Positions 47,243 to 56,735 of a stretch of 64,000 nt of DNA are shown in pieces. The position numbers and the translations under genes were made by a program. The stretch comes from Marivivens geojensis. Its GTDB lineage: Bacteria; Pseudomonadota; Alphaproteobacteria; Rhodobacterales; Rhodobacteraceae. The DNA is taken from positions 868,001 to 932,000 of the forward strand of contig NZ_JALKCU010000001.1 in assembly GCF_023540835.1 (NCBI RefSeq), given 5' to 3'. The notes beneath the pieces were generated by a model. It saw only the letters and a list, made by a program, of their open reading frames with translations. It made no database searches and had not been told where the DNA came from. Position 1 is the first letter of the stretch, and each line of letters begins with the position of its first letter.

Positions 47243-48433
47243 TTATTCGGCAGGCTGGTTAGAGGAATCTTCGTCTTTGCCGCGGTTTTTCCACCAAGAG
47301 GCAATCCGCTGGCCACCCTCAACGAGGCCGCCCGGCAAGAAGATAACGATCAGCATGAACAGCACGCCCAAGGTCAGGTGCCAGCCTTCACCCACAAAGC
47401 GGGCAAAGAACCAAACGACGACCGACTCGAGGCTGTCAGGCAAGAAGCTGAACCAGCTGTGCAGGATGGTTTCGTTGATCTTTGAGAAGATGTTTTCGCA
47501 GTATTTGATGAAACCAGCGCCCAGCACCGGACCCATCAGGGTGCCCGCACCGCCGAGGATGGTCATCAGAACAACTTCACCTGACGCGGTCCACTGCATA
47601 CGCTCTGCACCAGCCAGCGGGTCCATCGCAGCCAGCAGTGCGCCAGCAAGACCAGCATAAATGCCAGAGATCACGAAAGCCGCCAGTGTGTAAGGACGCG
47701 AATTCAGACCTGTGTAGTTCATACGCTGTTGGTTTGATTTCACTGCACGCAGCATCATGCCGAACGGCGAACGGAAAATCCGGAGCGACATGTAGAAGCC
47801 AAGGATCGCAATCACCGCACAGACATAGAAGCCCACGTTGAAGTCAAAGCTCCATGCGCCGATGTCCAGCGTGTAGGTGCTGTTCATCTTTAGTCCGAAC
47901 AGACCCGGTACAGGCAGAGAGCTTGTATCTGCTACACCGTCGAGGACCCGCGGGTCGTTCAGGTTCAGCTGAAGGCCCGTTTCGCCGTTGGTGATCGGTG
48001 TCAGCACCGAATAGGCCAGACGATAGCTCATCTCTGCAAACGCGAGCGTCAGGATTGAGAAGTAGATGCCCGAGCGACGCAAACTGATGTAACCGATAGC
48101 CAGCGCAAAGAGGCCCGACACGATCATCGCGAGGATGATTGCAGGCAAGATGTTCATCGACAGGAGTTTGAACATCCAGACCGCAGAGTAGGACCCCACA
48201 CCCAGAAAGGCCGCGTGACCGAACGACAGGTAGCCCGTCAGACCGAACAGGATGTTAAATCCGATCGCCATCAGGCCGTAGATCGCAAAACGCTGCATCA
48301 GTGCAGGATAACCTGCGTTGAACTGCGCCATCGCGCTATCCGTGGGGAAGGGGTTCAACAGGAATGGCGTCAGCAAGGTCAGCGTGACCACGATCAGCAG
48401 GAATTTGGTGTCTTTTTGGTTCAAGCCGAACAT
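47243..48433 (-). CDS. livM: Branched-chain amino acid-type ABC permease LivM
   Basis: A 396-residue HAAT permease with eight or more hydrophobic helices; the family motif [19 protein letters not shown] is near residue 65. A periplasmic insertion (~150-185) lies between helices. It starts 3 bp after livH stops and precedes livG by 12 bp. Confidence 0.9.
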   Translation of the reverse strand: MFGLNQKDTKFLLIVVTLTLLTPFLLNPFPTDSAMAQFNAGYPALMQRFAIYGLMAIGFNILFGLTGYLSFGHAAFLGVGSYSAVWMFKLLSMNILPAIILAMIVSGLFALAIGYISLRRSGIYFSILTLAFAEMSYRLAYSVLTPITNGETGLQLNLNDPRVLDGVADTSSLPVPGLFGLKMNSTYTLDIGAWSFDFNVGFYVCAVIAILGFYMSLRIFRSPFGMMLRAVKSNQQRMNYTGLNSRPYTLAAFVISGIYAGLAGALLAAMDPLAGAERMQWTASGEVVLMTILGGAGTLMGPVLGAGFIKYCENIFSKINETILHSWFSFLPDSLESVVVWFFARFVGEGWHLTLGVLFMLIVIFLPGGLVEGGQRIASWWKNRGKDEDSSNQPAE

Positions 48434-48436
48434 GGA

Positions 48437-49459
48437 TTAGTCCTCCATCACGCCCTTGCGACCCATGAGGCCACGTGGACGGGTAAGTAGAATGACGATG
48501 GCGACGAGGTAGATGATGATCTGGTCGATGCCTGGGATGATCGCTTTGACTTCGTTAAGCGATGCAAAGGATTGCAGAATGCCCAAGAGGAAGCCCGCAG
48601 CCACAGCGCCCGGAAGCGAACCCATGCCACCCACAACCACCACAACAAAGGACAGCACGAGGAAGTCCATGCCCATGTGGTAGTTCGGCGACAGGATCGG
48701 TGTGTACATCACGCCCGCCAGACCCGCGACGCCAGCAGCAAGGCCGAACATCAGGGTAAAGCGTTTGTCGATGTCGATCCCCAAGAGGCCCACCGTTTCA
48801 CGGTCTGCCATACCTGCGCGAACAACCATCCCGAAGGTGGTGAACTGGAGGAAAGCAAAGACGCCGCCGATGATCACAGCCGAGAAGAAGAAGTAGACCA
48901 GACGCCATACAGGATAGAAGATGTCCATACCGAGGATCGCGCCGATGTTCACGGTGCCCGAATAGTCGGACGGTGCCATCATCTGGATCGGGTTCGCGCC
49001 AAAGAAATATTTAACGATTTCTTGCAGTACGATCGCCAGACCAAAGGTCACAAGGATCTGGTCCGCGTGGGGACGTTTGTAGAAGTGTTTGATCAGACCG
49101 CGCTCCATCGCCCACCCGACAAAGAGCATCACGGGGATGGTCAGCAGGATGGCCAGTGGCACGGAATAGTTGATCATCGCTGACCCGATGGTTTCACCGA
49201 ACCATGCCTCTACATAGGGGGTTTTAACCTCGAGAGGTTTTCCCAAGAAGTCGGTCTTGGTCGGATCGAGCGAAACCTTCGAAATTTCGAAAACCTTGCG
49301 CAAGGTCACAGCGCAGAAGGCGCCGATCATGAACAGCGCACCGTGCGCGAAGTTCACAACACCCAATGTGCCGAAGATGAGAGTAAGGCCCAACGCGATC
49401 AGCGCGTAGGCCGAGCCTTTTTCAAGGCCATTGAAAAACTGCAGGATAATAGCGTCCAT
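48437..49459 (-). CDS. livH: Branched-chain amino acid-type ABC permease LivH
   Basis: A 340-residue HAAT permease with around nine hydrophobic helices and the stretch GVVNFAHGALFMIGAF near residue 35. ATG at 49459 has GGGGAC upstream; the open frame to 49525 runs through the intergenic hairpins and is not likely coding. Partner of LivM. Confidence 0.9.
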   Translation of the reverse strand: MDAIILQFFNGLEKGSAYALIALGLTLIFGTLGVVNFAHGALFMIGAFCAVTLRKVFEISKVSLDPTKTDFLGKPLEVKTPYVEAWFGETIGSAMINYSVPLAILLTIPVMLFVGWAMERGLIKHFYKRPHADQILVTFGLAIVLQEIVKYFFGANPIQMMAPSDYSGTVNIGAILGMDIFYPVWRLVYFFFSAVIIGGVFAFLQFTTFGMVVRAGMADRETVGLLGIDIDKRFTLMFGLAAGVAGLAGVMYTPILSPNYHMGMDFLVLSFVVVVVGGMGSLPGAVAAGFLLGILQSFASLNEVKAIIPGIDQIIIYLVAIVILLTRPRGLMGRKGVMED

Positions 49460-49489
49460 TGTCCCCGCCCTGTCTTGGGAGTGGCTAAA

Positions 49490-49539
49490 CCCCCGTGCGT
49501 TGACGGGGGCGAACCGGCCGCGCATTGTGCGCGACCGGT
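49490..49539. other. Two tandem hairpins between livK and livH
   Basis: Hairpin 1: CCCCCGT/ACGGGGG (49490-49496 with 49503-49509). Hairpin 2: ACCGG-C-CGCGCA / TGCGCG-A-CCGGT (49513-49524 with 49528-49539), one mismatch and TTG loop. Neither has a T run. They sit right after the binding-protein gene, as in malE-malF-type messages where hairpins protect the binding-protein mRNA. Confidence 0.6.
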
Positions 49540-49554
49540 CTATGTGAGTGGTGA

Positions 49555-50898
49555 TTAAGCGCCCGGGTTACACTGACCGAGATCGCCACCGGCGAACATC
49601 GGGTGATCCGGTGCGTATTCGACCTGAGCACGCGGGGTCGTTTCAACGATTTCCAGCGTGTCGTATTCGTTGGTCGGGTTCTCTGCGCCTTTCATAACCA
49701 GAACGTCTTTGAAGCACTGGTGGTCTGCACCGCGGTACAGAACCGGACCGTTGCCCATGCCGTCGAATTCGAAATCTTCGAGAGCTTCGACAACGCCACA
49801 TGGGTTGAAGGTGCCTGCGCGGGTTACAGCATCTGCATAGAGCAGGGTCTGAACATACGAGGTGTGTGCAGCGTTTGAAGGCGGACGGCCATATTTTTCG
49901 CCGAACGATTTTACGAAGGCCTGGGTGCCAGCGTCTTGCAGCTGCCAGTTCCAGTTCATCGAACCGTAAACGCCTTGGATGTTCGAACCAGCACCAGCCG
50001 CCATCAGTTCCGAGTAGAGCGGAACAACGATTTCGAACTGCTTGCCGTTCACCATCTTATCACGAAGACCGAACTGAACGGCCTGCGACAGCGAGTTCAC
50101 CATGTCCCCGCCGTAGTGGTTCAGGATCAGAACATCTGCGCCCGAGTTCAGAACTGGAGCGATGTAGGACGAGAAGTCGCCTGCGCCAACTGGCGTGCGA
50201 ACCTTCTCAACGGTCTGCCAGCCGAGAGCTTCGGTGGACGCCGCGATCGACTCTTCCTGTGTCCAGCCCCAAGTGTAGTCAGCGGTGAGGTGATACGCGC
50301 GACGCTCGGTGCCATAGACGTTGCCCAGAACCGGAGCCAGAGCAGCACCCGACATGTAGGCGTTAAAGAAGTGACGGAAACCGTTGGCCTTGCGGTCTTT
50401 ACCGGTTGTGTCGTTCGAGTGGGTCAGAGCGGCCATGAAGATCACGCCAGCTTCTTGACACAGACCTTGAACAGCAACAGCCACACCCGAGGACGAACCG
50501 CCAGTGATCATCACTGCGCCGTCTTTCTGGATCATCGACTGTGCAGACGCACGTGCAACGTCAGATTTGGTCTGGGTGTCACCAGTGACGAAGGTCACTT
50601 TCTTGCCTAGGATACCAGCGCCGTCGAGCGCTTTGGACGAGAAGGTGTTCAGCATACCGCCGTCGCCTTCGCCGTTCAGGTGCTCAACAGCGAGCTGGAA
50701 TGCGCGCAGTTCGTCGAGACCTTCTTCGGAGTAGGGGCCAGTTTGCGGAACGTTGAAACCAAACACGACTTCGCTGCCTGTTGGGGCATTGGTAAAGCCG
50801 CTGTGGCTTTCAGCGCGTAGGTAAGTCGGCAGAAGCAGGCCAGAGCCGGCGATTGCACCAGACTTCAGCACGCCACGACGCGAGAATTTATTGGACAT
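49555..50898 (-). CDS. livK: HAAT-family periplasmic binding protein (LivK-like)
   Basis: A 447-residue periplasmic binding protein of type I amino-acid/amide family. The N-terminus has a twin-arginine signal (FSRRGVLKSG plus a hydrophobic stretch), suggesting Tat export of the folded protein. The mature part has GFNVPQTGPYSEEG and a ligand-site pattern GVAVAVQGLCQEAG. Length is above normal LivK (~370), like urea/short-amide or aromatic-acid binding relatives. ATG at 50898 with GGGAGGA upstream. The DUF2083 regulator is divergent. Confidence 0.82.
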   Translation of the reverse strand: MSNKFSRRGVLKSGAIAGSGLLLPTYLRAESHSGFTNAPTGSEVVFGFNVPQTGPYSEEGLDELRAFQLAVEHLNGEGDGGMLNTFSSKALDGAGILGKKVTFVTGDTQTKSDVARASAQSMIQKDGAVMITGGSSSGVAVAVQGLCQEAGVIFMAALTHSNDTTGKDRKANGFRHFFNAYMSGAALAPVLGNVYGTERRAYHLTADYTWGWTQEESIAASTEALGWQTVEKVRTPVGAGDFSSYIAPVLNSGADVLILNHYGGDMVNSLSQAVQFGLRDKMVNGKQFEIVVPLYSELMAAGAGSNIQGVYGSMNWNWQLQDAGTQAFVKSFGEKYGRPPSNAAHTSYVQTLLYADAVTRAGTFNPCGVVEALEDFEFDGMGNGPVLYRGADHQCFKDVLVMKGAENPTNEYDTLEIVETTPRAQVEYAPDHPMFAGGDLGQCNPGA

Positions 50899-51029
50899 TA
50901 TTATCCTCCCTATTGTGAAAATCCGCGCCGGGCTCCTCCTTCCCGATGCGAAAAGCATTTTTACATGCAAGGTCATTATCAAGGGAGTTTCGAAAATCGG
51001 GCAACAAGTCACTTGGATATAATGATTTT

Positions 51030-51070
51030 TTTGTAAAGAAAATCACAATGCCATGGTATACGTTGTAAAA
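51030..51070. promoter_or_regulatory. Repeated TTGTAAA half-sites in the livK / DUF2083 divergent region
   Basis: TTTGTAAA at 51030-51037 and TTGTAAAA at 51063-51070, in the 222-bp divergent region. RamB/PccR-type regulators with DUF2083 bind TTTGCAAA-like half-sites, so these may be degenerate sites of the adjacent regulator. Tentative. Confidence 0.35.
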
Positions 51071-51120
51071 TCGTTTTCTCGCAGGTGCGGAAACAGACTG
51101 AAAACGTTGAAGGAATCACG

Positions 51121-52407
51121 ATGGTGCAGCGCCAGTTAACAGGGTCCAGAATTCGCGAACGGCGTGTCGACCTTGGTATACGACAAACTGATCTGGCAAA
51201 TGCGGTCGGGATATCCGCGTCCTACCTGAATTTGATCGAACACAACCGCCGCAGAATCGCGGGAAAGTTGCTCAACGACCTCGCGCGGGCGATGCAAGTG
51301 GACCCATCTGCGCTGACCGAAGGGGCAGAAACGGCGCTTTTGGATCAGTTGCGCGCCTCTGCCGCGCGGGACCGTGCCTCTGGGGCAGAGGTATCGCGGA
51401 CAGAGGATTTCGCGGGTCGTTTCATTGGCTGGGCTTCGCTCGTCGTGCGTCAGGATAAGCGGATTGATGAACTAGAGGCGCGGGTCAAAGTGTTGACCGA
51501 CCGACTGGCCCACGACCCGCAACTGGCGACATCTTTGCACGAGGTGATTTCGTCGGTGACCTCGATCCGCTCTGCGGCGTCGATCCTCGTCAGTGATGAT
51601 GACATCGACCGCGATTGGGAACGTCGGTTCCATCGCAATATATATGAGGACAGTCAGCGATTGGCCGAAGCGTCACGGGCGCTGGTGTCCTACCTCGATG
51701 CGCCGAGCGAAGAGGGCACCGCTTCGCTGTCGCCCCAAGAAGAAGTGGAAACCTACCTCGATGCGCAAGGGTTCCACTTGCCGTATCTCGAGGGCGATGG
51801 GGCACCGCAGCGTGCACCAATGCTACGATCCAAGGCGGCGTCAGCCCTGTTGGCTGACTATCGGACGCGTTACCTCGCCGATGCCGAAACAATGCCGCTC
51901 AAGGAGTTCTCGGCGGCAGCGATTGAGGTCGGTCATGATCCCGCGCTTCTGGCTGGGCGTTTTGGCGTGCCACTGGCTGCGGCGATGCGACGGCTCGCCA
52001 CTCTGCCGATCGAGAGCGGCCACCCTGCCTTTGGTCTGGTGATTTGTGATGCGGCAGGGGCGATCACATTGCAGCGTCAGGTCTCTGGCTTCGGGTTGCC
52101 GCGTGCGGCGGCGGCCTGTCCCCTCTGGCCTCTGTTCCGCGCATTTAGTCAACCGATGCAACCCATTCGCCGCGACGTTCAGTTGCCAGTCGACGGTGGG
52201 GGGCGGTTCCGCTGCTATGCGATTGCCGCACCCGCAGGTGCCGCGAGCTTTGACGCGCCCGCAACGATGGAGGCCGTAATGCTTGTGCGCTCCGTGGCAC
52301 CCTCGGGCGGTCCTGCCGATCCTGTCGGCACATCCTGCCGAATTTGTCCTCGCAGCGGTTGCCGCGCCCGCCGCGAACCGTCGATCTTGAACGAGGATGC
52401 GGTTTAG
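51121..52407 (+). CDS. XRE-type regulator with DUF2083 (short-chain acyl-CoA regulator family)
   Basis: A 428-residue regulator: N-terminal XRE HTH (IRERRVDLGIRQTDLANAVGISASYLNLIEHNRR, residues ~10-45) and a C-terminal DUF2083 domain with the conserved cysteine cluster CRICPRSGCRAR near the end. Relatives RamB, PccR and ScfR sense acyl-CoA esters and control acetate, propionate and similar pathways. The middle part lacks the HExxH of IrrE-like peptidases seen in some relatives. ATG at 51121 with GAAGGA upstream; a GTG at 51085 is in frame. Divergent from the liv genes, which it may regulate. Confidence 0.82.
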   Translation: MVQRQLTGSRIRERRVDLGIRQTDLANAVGISASYLNLIEHNRRRIAGKLLNDLARAMQVDPSALTEGAETALLDQLRASAARDRASGAEVSRTEDFAGRFIGWASLVVRQDKRIDELEARVKVLTDRLAHDPQLATSLHEVISSVTSIRSAASILVSDDDIDRDWERRFHRNIYEDSQRLAEASRALVSYLDAPSEEGTASLSPQEEVETYLDAQGFHLPYLEGDGAPQRAPMLRSKAASALLADYRTRYLADAETMPLKEFSAAAIEVGHDPALLAGRFGVPLAAAMRRLATLPIESGHPAFGLVICDAAGAITLQRQVSGFGLPRAAAACPLWPLFRAFSQPMQPIRRDVQLPVDGGGRFRCYAIAAPAGAASFDAPATMEAVMLVRSVAPSGGPADPVGTSCRICPRSGCRARREPSILNEDAV

Positions 52408-52482
52408 CAATCACAGCTTTGACAGTGACGCCTAATACGGTGATAGTCAGGCGGAAACCGATGTCTTGGGAGGGGCTGAGGA

Positions 52483-52851
52483 ATGGCAAAACGGGTTTTG
52501 GTCATCGAAGATGAACCGAACATTATTGAAGCGATCAGCTTCATCCTGTCGCGAGACGGGTGGACCGTGCATACCCATTCCGATGGTGAAACCGCCAACG
52601 AACGGATCACTGCGACGCCGCCCGATTTGATCATTCTGGACGTGATGCTGCCAGGCAAAAGCGGCTTTGATATTCTGCGCGATCTGCGCGAGTCCCCCGA
52701 AACCACAGACTTGCCTGTGCTGATGCTGACCGCGCGGGGTCAAACCCGTGACCGCGAGATGGCAGAACGGCTCGGTGTCACGCAATTCATGACCAAACCG
52801 TTTTCGAACGCTGAAGTTCTGGAAAGCGTGCGCGCCTTGGTGCGTGACTAA
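52483..52851 (+). CDS. Single-domain response regulator (CheY-like)
   Basis: A 122-residue receiver domain with no output domain. Phosphoacceptor aspartate in LIILDVMLPGKSG (Asp54 region), acidic pair EDEPN, threonine in MLTARG and lysine in TKPF. It precedes the small membrane protein by 5 bp and the histidine kinase, suggesting it is that kinase's partner. Confidence 0.88.
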   Translation: MAKRVLVIEDEPNIIEAISFILSRDGWTVHTHSDGETANERITATPPDLIILDVMLPGKSGFDILRDLRESPETTDLPVLMLTARGQTRDREMAERLGVTQFMTKPFSNAEVLESVRALVRD

Positions 52852-52856
52852 GCGCG

Positions 52857-53105
52857 ATGGCGCGGCCCACCAAAAATACCTTTCTCGAGCGCGCAGGATA
52901 TCGTCGCCGCCGTATGCGTGACGTGGCGCGTGTGCTGCCCGTTCTCATCGGCATTCTGTTCTGTATTCCGTTGTTGTGGGACAGAAATGGTGAACTCGGC
53001 ACGGCGGATGCGCTGATCTATCTCTTTACGGTCTGGCTCTGCGCTCTGGGCATTTCAGCGGGGATCGCTCGTTTTCTGACCACTGATCGGAGCGATGATC
53101 GGTAA
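52857..53105 (+). CDS. Small two-helix membrane protein, unknown
   Basis: An 82-residue protein with a basic N-terminus (RRRRMRD) and two hydrophobic helices (VLPVLIGILFCIPLLW and ALIYLFTVWLCALGISAG). In Rhodobacterales such genes sit just before the symporter-kinase. Its stop overlaps the kinase start (TAATG). It may be a subunit or assembly partner of the symporter domain, as small DUF485-type proteins are for solute:sodium symporters. Confidence 0.7.
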   Translation: MARPTKNTFLERAGYRRRRMRDVARVLPVLIGILFCIPLLWDRNGELGTADALIYLFTVWLCALGISAGIARFLTTDRSDDR

Positions 53106-55792
53106 TGGTGTCGTTTAACCTCCTCTTGGCTGTGGCGCTCGCTTATGTCGCGTTCCTTTTTGTCATTGCCTTTGCCGCCGAACGAAGTGCGGAAAAGGGG
53201 TCGGGGGCGTGGCTGCGGTCACCGTGGATCTACACTCTTTCTCTGTCGATCTATTGCACGGCTTGGACGTTTTACGGTGCGGTGGGCTATGCGGCGCGGT
53301 CGGGGTTGGAGTATCTGACGATCTACCTTGGCCCGACGGTTGTGATGATCGGCTGGTGGTGGGTTCTACGTAAATTGGTGCGGATCGGACGGAGCCAGCG
53401 GATCACATCAATCGCTGACCTCGTGTCATCGCGTTTCGGGAAATCGACCGCGCTGGGCGTGATGGTCACGTTGATGATGGTCGTGGCCGCCACGCCTTAC
53501 CTCGCGCTGCAACTCCAGTCTGTAACGCTGTCGTTCGCGGTTTTTGCGGATGCCGCGGGCGACAGTTGGTTGAGCGAAGACCTGACCCGCTCCGCTCTGT
53601 GGGTCGCCTTGGGCCTTGCGGTCTTTACGATCATCTTTGGCACGCGGAACCTTGATGCGAACGAACGTCACCACGGGATCGTTATGGCGATCGCGGTCGA
53701 GGCGGTGGTCAAACTCTGCGCCTTGGTCGCGGTTGGGGTCTTTGTGGTCTGGGGCGTTGCGGGTGGCTTTGGTCCGATGATCGACCTGATCGACACATCT
53801 GACATTGCGCAGTGGCAACAATCCAGCGGACGCTGGGTGGGGCTGACATTCCTTTCGGGCGCTGCGTTCCTGACCCTGCCGCGCATGTTTCAGGTGTTGG
53901 TCGTCGAAAACGCCAATGAAAAGAACCTGATCACCGCAAGCTGGGCCTTTCCTCTTTATCTTCTGACGATGAGCCTTTTCGTCGTGCCGATTGCGGTGGT
54001 GGGTCTGAAAATCCTGCCTGAAGGGTCCAACCCCGACTTGTTCGTTCTGACCATCCCACTGAGCCAAGGGCTGGACGGGTTGGCGATATTCTCGTTCCTT
54101 GGCGGGTTTTCGTCCGCGACCTCTATGGTGATCGTGGCAACGATTGCGCTGGCGACGATGATTTCGAACCACATCGTGACGCCGCTCTGGCTTTCGTCCA
54201 AAGGGCCGGGGGCGGTGGTTTCTGGCGATATCCGTCAGTTGGTGATCGGCGCACGCCGCCTGTCCATCGCGGGTGTTCTGCTGCTCGGTTACATCTATTT
54301 CCGTCTGTCAGGTGGTGGCGAAGCACTCGCCGCCATTGGTTTGATTTCATTCGCAGGTGTCGTGCAGGTTCTCCCTGCGATGATCGGCGGGATTTTCTGG
54401 CGTGGTGCGACCCGCTGGGGCGCAGTGGCAGGTATCACCGTCGGCTTTGTCATCTGGGCATGGTCACTGTTCCTGCCGTCCTTTGGGCCTGATGGCATCC
54501 TGCCGCAAACGGTCATTGATCACGGGCCGTTCGGGATTGCGGCGCTCCGCCCACAGGCGCTTTTTGGGATCACGGAAATCGACCCGCTGATCCATGCATT
54601 GATGTGGTCGATGTTGCTGAACTCTGTCGCGTTTTTCTTTGGCTCTGTCCTGACCTTCCCGCAGCCGTTGGAGCGGTTGCAGGGTGCGCAATTCGTCAAC
54701 ATCTTTGAACATTCCGAAGGGGCGCGGGCATGGACCACCTCAACGGCGGAGGCCGAAGATTTGTTGATTATGGCGCAGCGTATCCTTGGTTCGAACGAGG
54801 CGCAGGTTCTGTTCCAGCAAGAGGCGCAGCGGCAGGGGAAGGCAGGCTACCTGCCCGAGGTCACGCCAGAGTTTGTCCAGAACTTAGAGCGCGAATTGGC
54901 AGGGTCAGTGGGGGCTGCGACAGCCCACGCGATGGTTGGCCAGTTCATCCAAGGTGCGTCCGTTTCCGTTGAGGACCTGATCGCGGTGGCGGACGAGGCT
55001 GCGCAGATCATGGAATATTCCAACCGACTGGAGCAAAAGTCGGCAGAGCAAGAGCGCACCGCACGTCAGCTGCGCGATGCCAACGAAAAGCTCACCCAGT
55101 TGTCGATCCAAAAAGATGCCTTCCTGTCCCAGATCAGCCACGAACTGCGGACGCCGATGACCTCGATCCGGTCCTTCTCAGAAATCCTGCGCGAAGGCGG
55201 GATGTCGGATGAGGAACTGTCGAAATATTCGGGCATTATTCATGATGAGGCGATGCGTCTGACCCGCTTGCTCGACGATCTGCTGGACTTGAGCGTGCTG
55301 GAAAATGGTCAAGTGACGCTGAACATGGGCCAAGGCAACCTTAAGACGGTCATTGATCGTGCGGTTTCAGCGACAGCGCATAGCCCCACGGCAATCACAG
55401 TGAAACGGCGCGATGGCGAAGAGACCATTCCGCTCTACACCGATCTGGATCGCCTCACGCAGGTCTTTATCAACCTGATCGCCAACGCGGGCAAATACTG
55501 CGATGCAAAACGTCCTGTGCTGCGGATTGAGCCGCGTAAGGTCGCGGGCGAATGGGTCGTTGATTTCATCGATAACGGTGCGGGGATCACCAAAGAGAAC
55601 CAACAGGTGATCTTTGAGAAATTCTCGCGTTTGTCTGATCATCGTAAGGCGGGCGGTGCGGGCCTTGGCCTCGCCATCTGTCGCGAGATTATGACCCGAC
55701 TGGGTGGCACGATCACCTATCTGCCGGGGCAGGGCGGTGCGGCTTTTCGTGTCGTTTTGCCGCCCGCCGTTAACCCCGTGCTAACGCGCTGA
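53105..55792 (+). CDS. Sodium/solute symporter-histidine kinase (CbrA-like)
   Basis: An 895-residue membrane sensor. Residues ~1-500 form a solute:sodium-symporter domain with about 12-13 helices, residues ~620-680 a coiled coil (RLEQKSAEQERTARQLRDANEKL), followed by the kinase: H box SQISHELRTPMTS near 680, N box NLIANAGKYCD near 790, G1 DNGAGITKEN, G2 GGAGLGLAI. CbrA of Pseudomonas has the same design and couples nutrient status to CbrB; no PAS domain is obvious here. Cotranscribed with the receiver gene and a FliM-like gene. Confidence 0.88.
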   Translation: MVSFNLLLAVALAYVAFLFVIAFAAERSAEKGSGAWLRSPWIYTLSLSIYCTAWTFYGAVGYAARSGLEYLTIYLGPTVVMIGWWWVLRKLVRIGRSQRITSIADLVSSRFGKSTALGVMVTLMMVVAATPYLALQLQSVTLSFAVFADAAGDSWLSEDLTRSALWVALGLAVFTIIFGTRNLDANERHHGIVMAIAVEAVVKLCALVAVGVFVVWGVAGGFGPMIDLIDTSDIAQWQQSSGRWVGLTFLSGAAFLTLPRMFQVLVVENANEKNLITASWAFPLYLLTMSLFVVPIAVVGLKILPEGSNPDLFVLTIPLSQGLDGLAIFSFLGGFSSATSMVIVATIALATMISNHIVTPLWLSSKGPGAVVSGDIRQLVIGARRLSIAGVLLLGYIYFRLSGGGEALAAIGLISFAGVVQVLPAMIGGIFWRGATRWGAVAGITVGFVIWAWSLFLPSFGPDGILPQTVIDHGPFGIAALRPQALFGITEIDPLIHALMWSMLLNSVAFFFGSVLTFPQPLERLQGAQFVNIFEHSEGARAWTTSTAEAEDLLIMAQRILGSNEAQVLFQQEAQRQGKAGYLPEVTPEFVQNLERELAGSVGAATAHAMVGQFIQGASVSVEDLIAVADEAAQIMEYSNRLEQKSAEQERTARQLRDANEKLTQLSIQKDAFLSQISHELRTPMTSIRSFSEILREGGMSDEELSKYSGIIHDEAMRLTRLLDDLLDLSVLENGQVTLNMGQGNLKTVIDRAVSATAHSPTAITVKRRDGEETIPLYTDLDRLTQVFINLIANAGKYCDAKRPVLRIEPRKVAGEWVVDFIDNGAGITKENQQVIFEKFSRLSDHRKAGGAGLGLAICREIMTRLGGTITYLPGQGGAAFRVVLPPAVNPVLTR

Positions 55793-55811
55793 GGGATACA
55801 GTCGGCGGGCT

Positions 55812-56735
55812 ATGGAAACGCCCGTTTTACACCGCATGTTACGCAAGCCCCCCGACGCGCCAGTCGGGACACCCGACCGTGCCTTGCGGTTGGCGATCGT
55901 TCGGGCGTTTGATCGGATGTTCGGTGTTCCCGTATCGGTCGATGTGGCATTGTCGGAGGTCGATGTTGATGACCTCGCGGCGTCACTTTCCGACGGTGTA
56001 ATCATCGGGCTCGACCGTGGGATCGCCGTGGGCCTGTTGGCCTGTGACCCACCGCTCGTCGCGGCGCTGACGCAGATGCAAACGATTGGGCGGGTGGTGG
56101 ATCGTGACGCAGCGCCGCGTCCAATTACGGCGACGGATCGCGCGTTATGCCTTCCGTTCTTAGCTGCCTGTTTCGATGATCTAGTGGGAGGATTGGTGGA
56201 CACCGATCTGGCAGACTGGCTCACGGCGGTGACAATTGGCGCGCCGATCACTACTCCACGACAGGTGCCAATGATCCTAGCTGCGACGACCTATCGGGTG
56301 GTGCGGTTCGCGGTCAGGTTTGGCGATACCTCTCGCGCGGCTGAGTTGGTGATCGCGCTTCCTCCAGCGCCGAAGCCGCAGGTCAAGGCGCCGTCGACCC
56401 AATGGGCGGATAACTTGCGGCAGTCGGTTTTGGAAACGCATGCGCAACTGAACGGCATTCTCGCGCGGATTTCGCTGCCGTTATCGCAGGTCGAAGGATT
56501 GTCTATGGGGGATGTTGTGCCGCTCTACGGGGCAACGGTTGGGTCGGTGCGTCTGGAAGGGCCAGATGAAACCTGCGTTGCCATGGGCCGCTTGGGCCAG
56601 ATGGCGGGGCAACGGGCCGTGCGGATTGAACCTGCACAGCCCGCGCAATTGTCAGAGGTGACGGTGGCTGATCCGCCCCGTCAGGCAGCGCCCTTACCCC
56701 TCAGCGAGGCCGTCGATACGGGCAGCGAGACCTGA
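55812..56735 (+). CDS. FliM/FliN (SpoA-domain) family protein
   Basis: A 307-residue protein with the C-terminal SpoA/FliN-type surface domain (residues ~205-290: LETHAQLNGILARISLPLSQVEGLSMGDVVPLY...), preceded by a domain like the FliM middle region, and a proline-rich linker at ~190-200. No flagellar genes are nearby, so this is either an isolated motor-switch paralogue or a protein adapted to the adjacent two-component system. Starts 19 bp after the kinase. Its last 42 bp overlap the convergent DUF442 gene. Confidence 0.72.
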   Translation: METPVLHRMLRKPPDAPVGTPDRALRLAIVRAFDRMFGVPVSVDVALSEVDVDDLAASLSDGVIIGLDRGIAVGLLACDPPLVAALTQMQTIGRVVDRDAAPRPITATDRALCLPFLAACFDDLVGGLVDTDLADWLTAVTIGAPITTPRQVPMILAATTYRVVRFAVRFGDTSRAAELVIALPPAPKPQVKAPSTQWADNLRQSVLETHAQLNGILARISLPLSQVEGLSMGDVVPLYGATVGSVRLEGPDETCVAMGRLGQMAGQRAVRIEPAQPAQLSEVTVADPPRQAAPLPLSEAVDTGSET

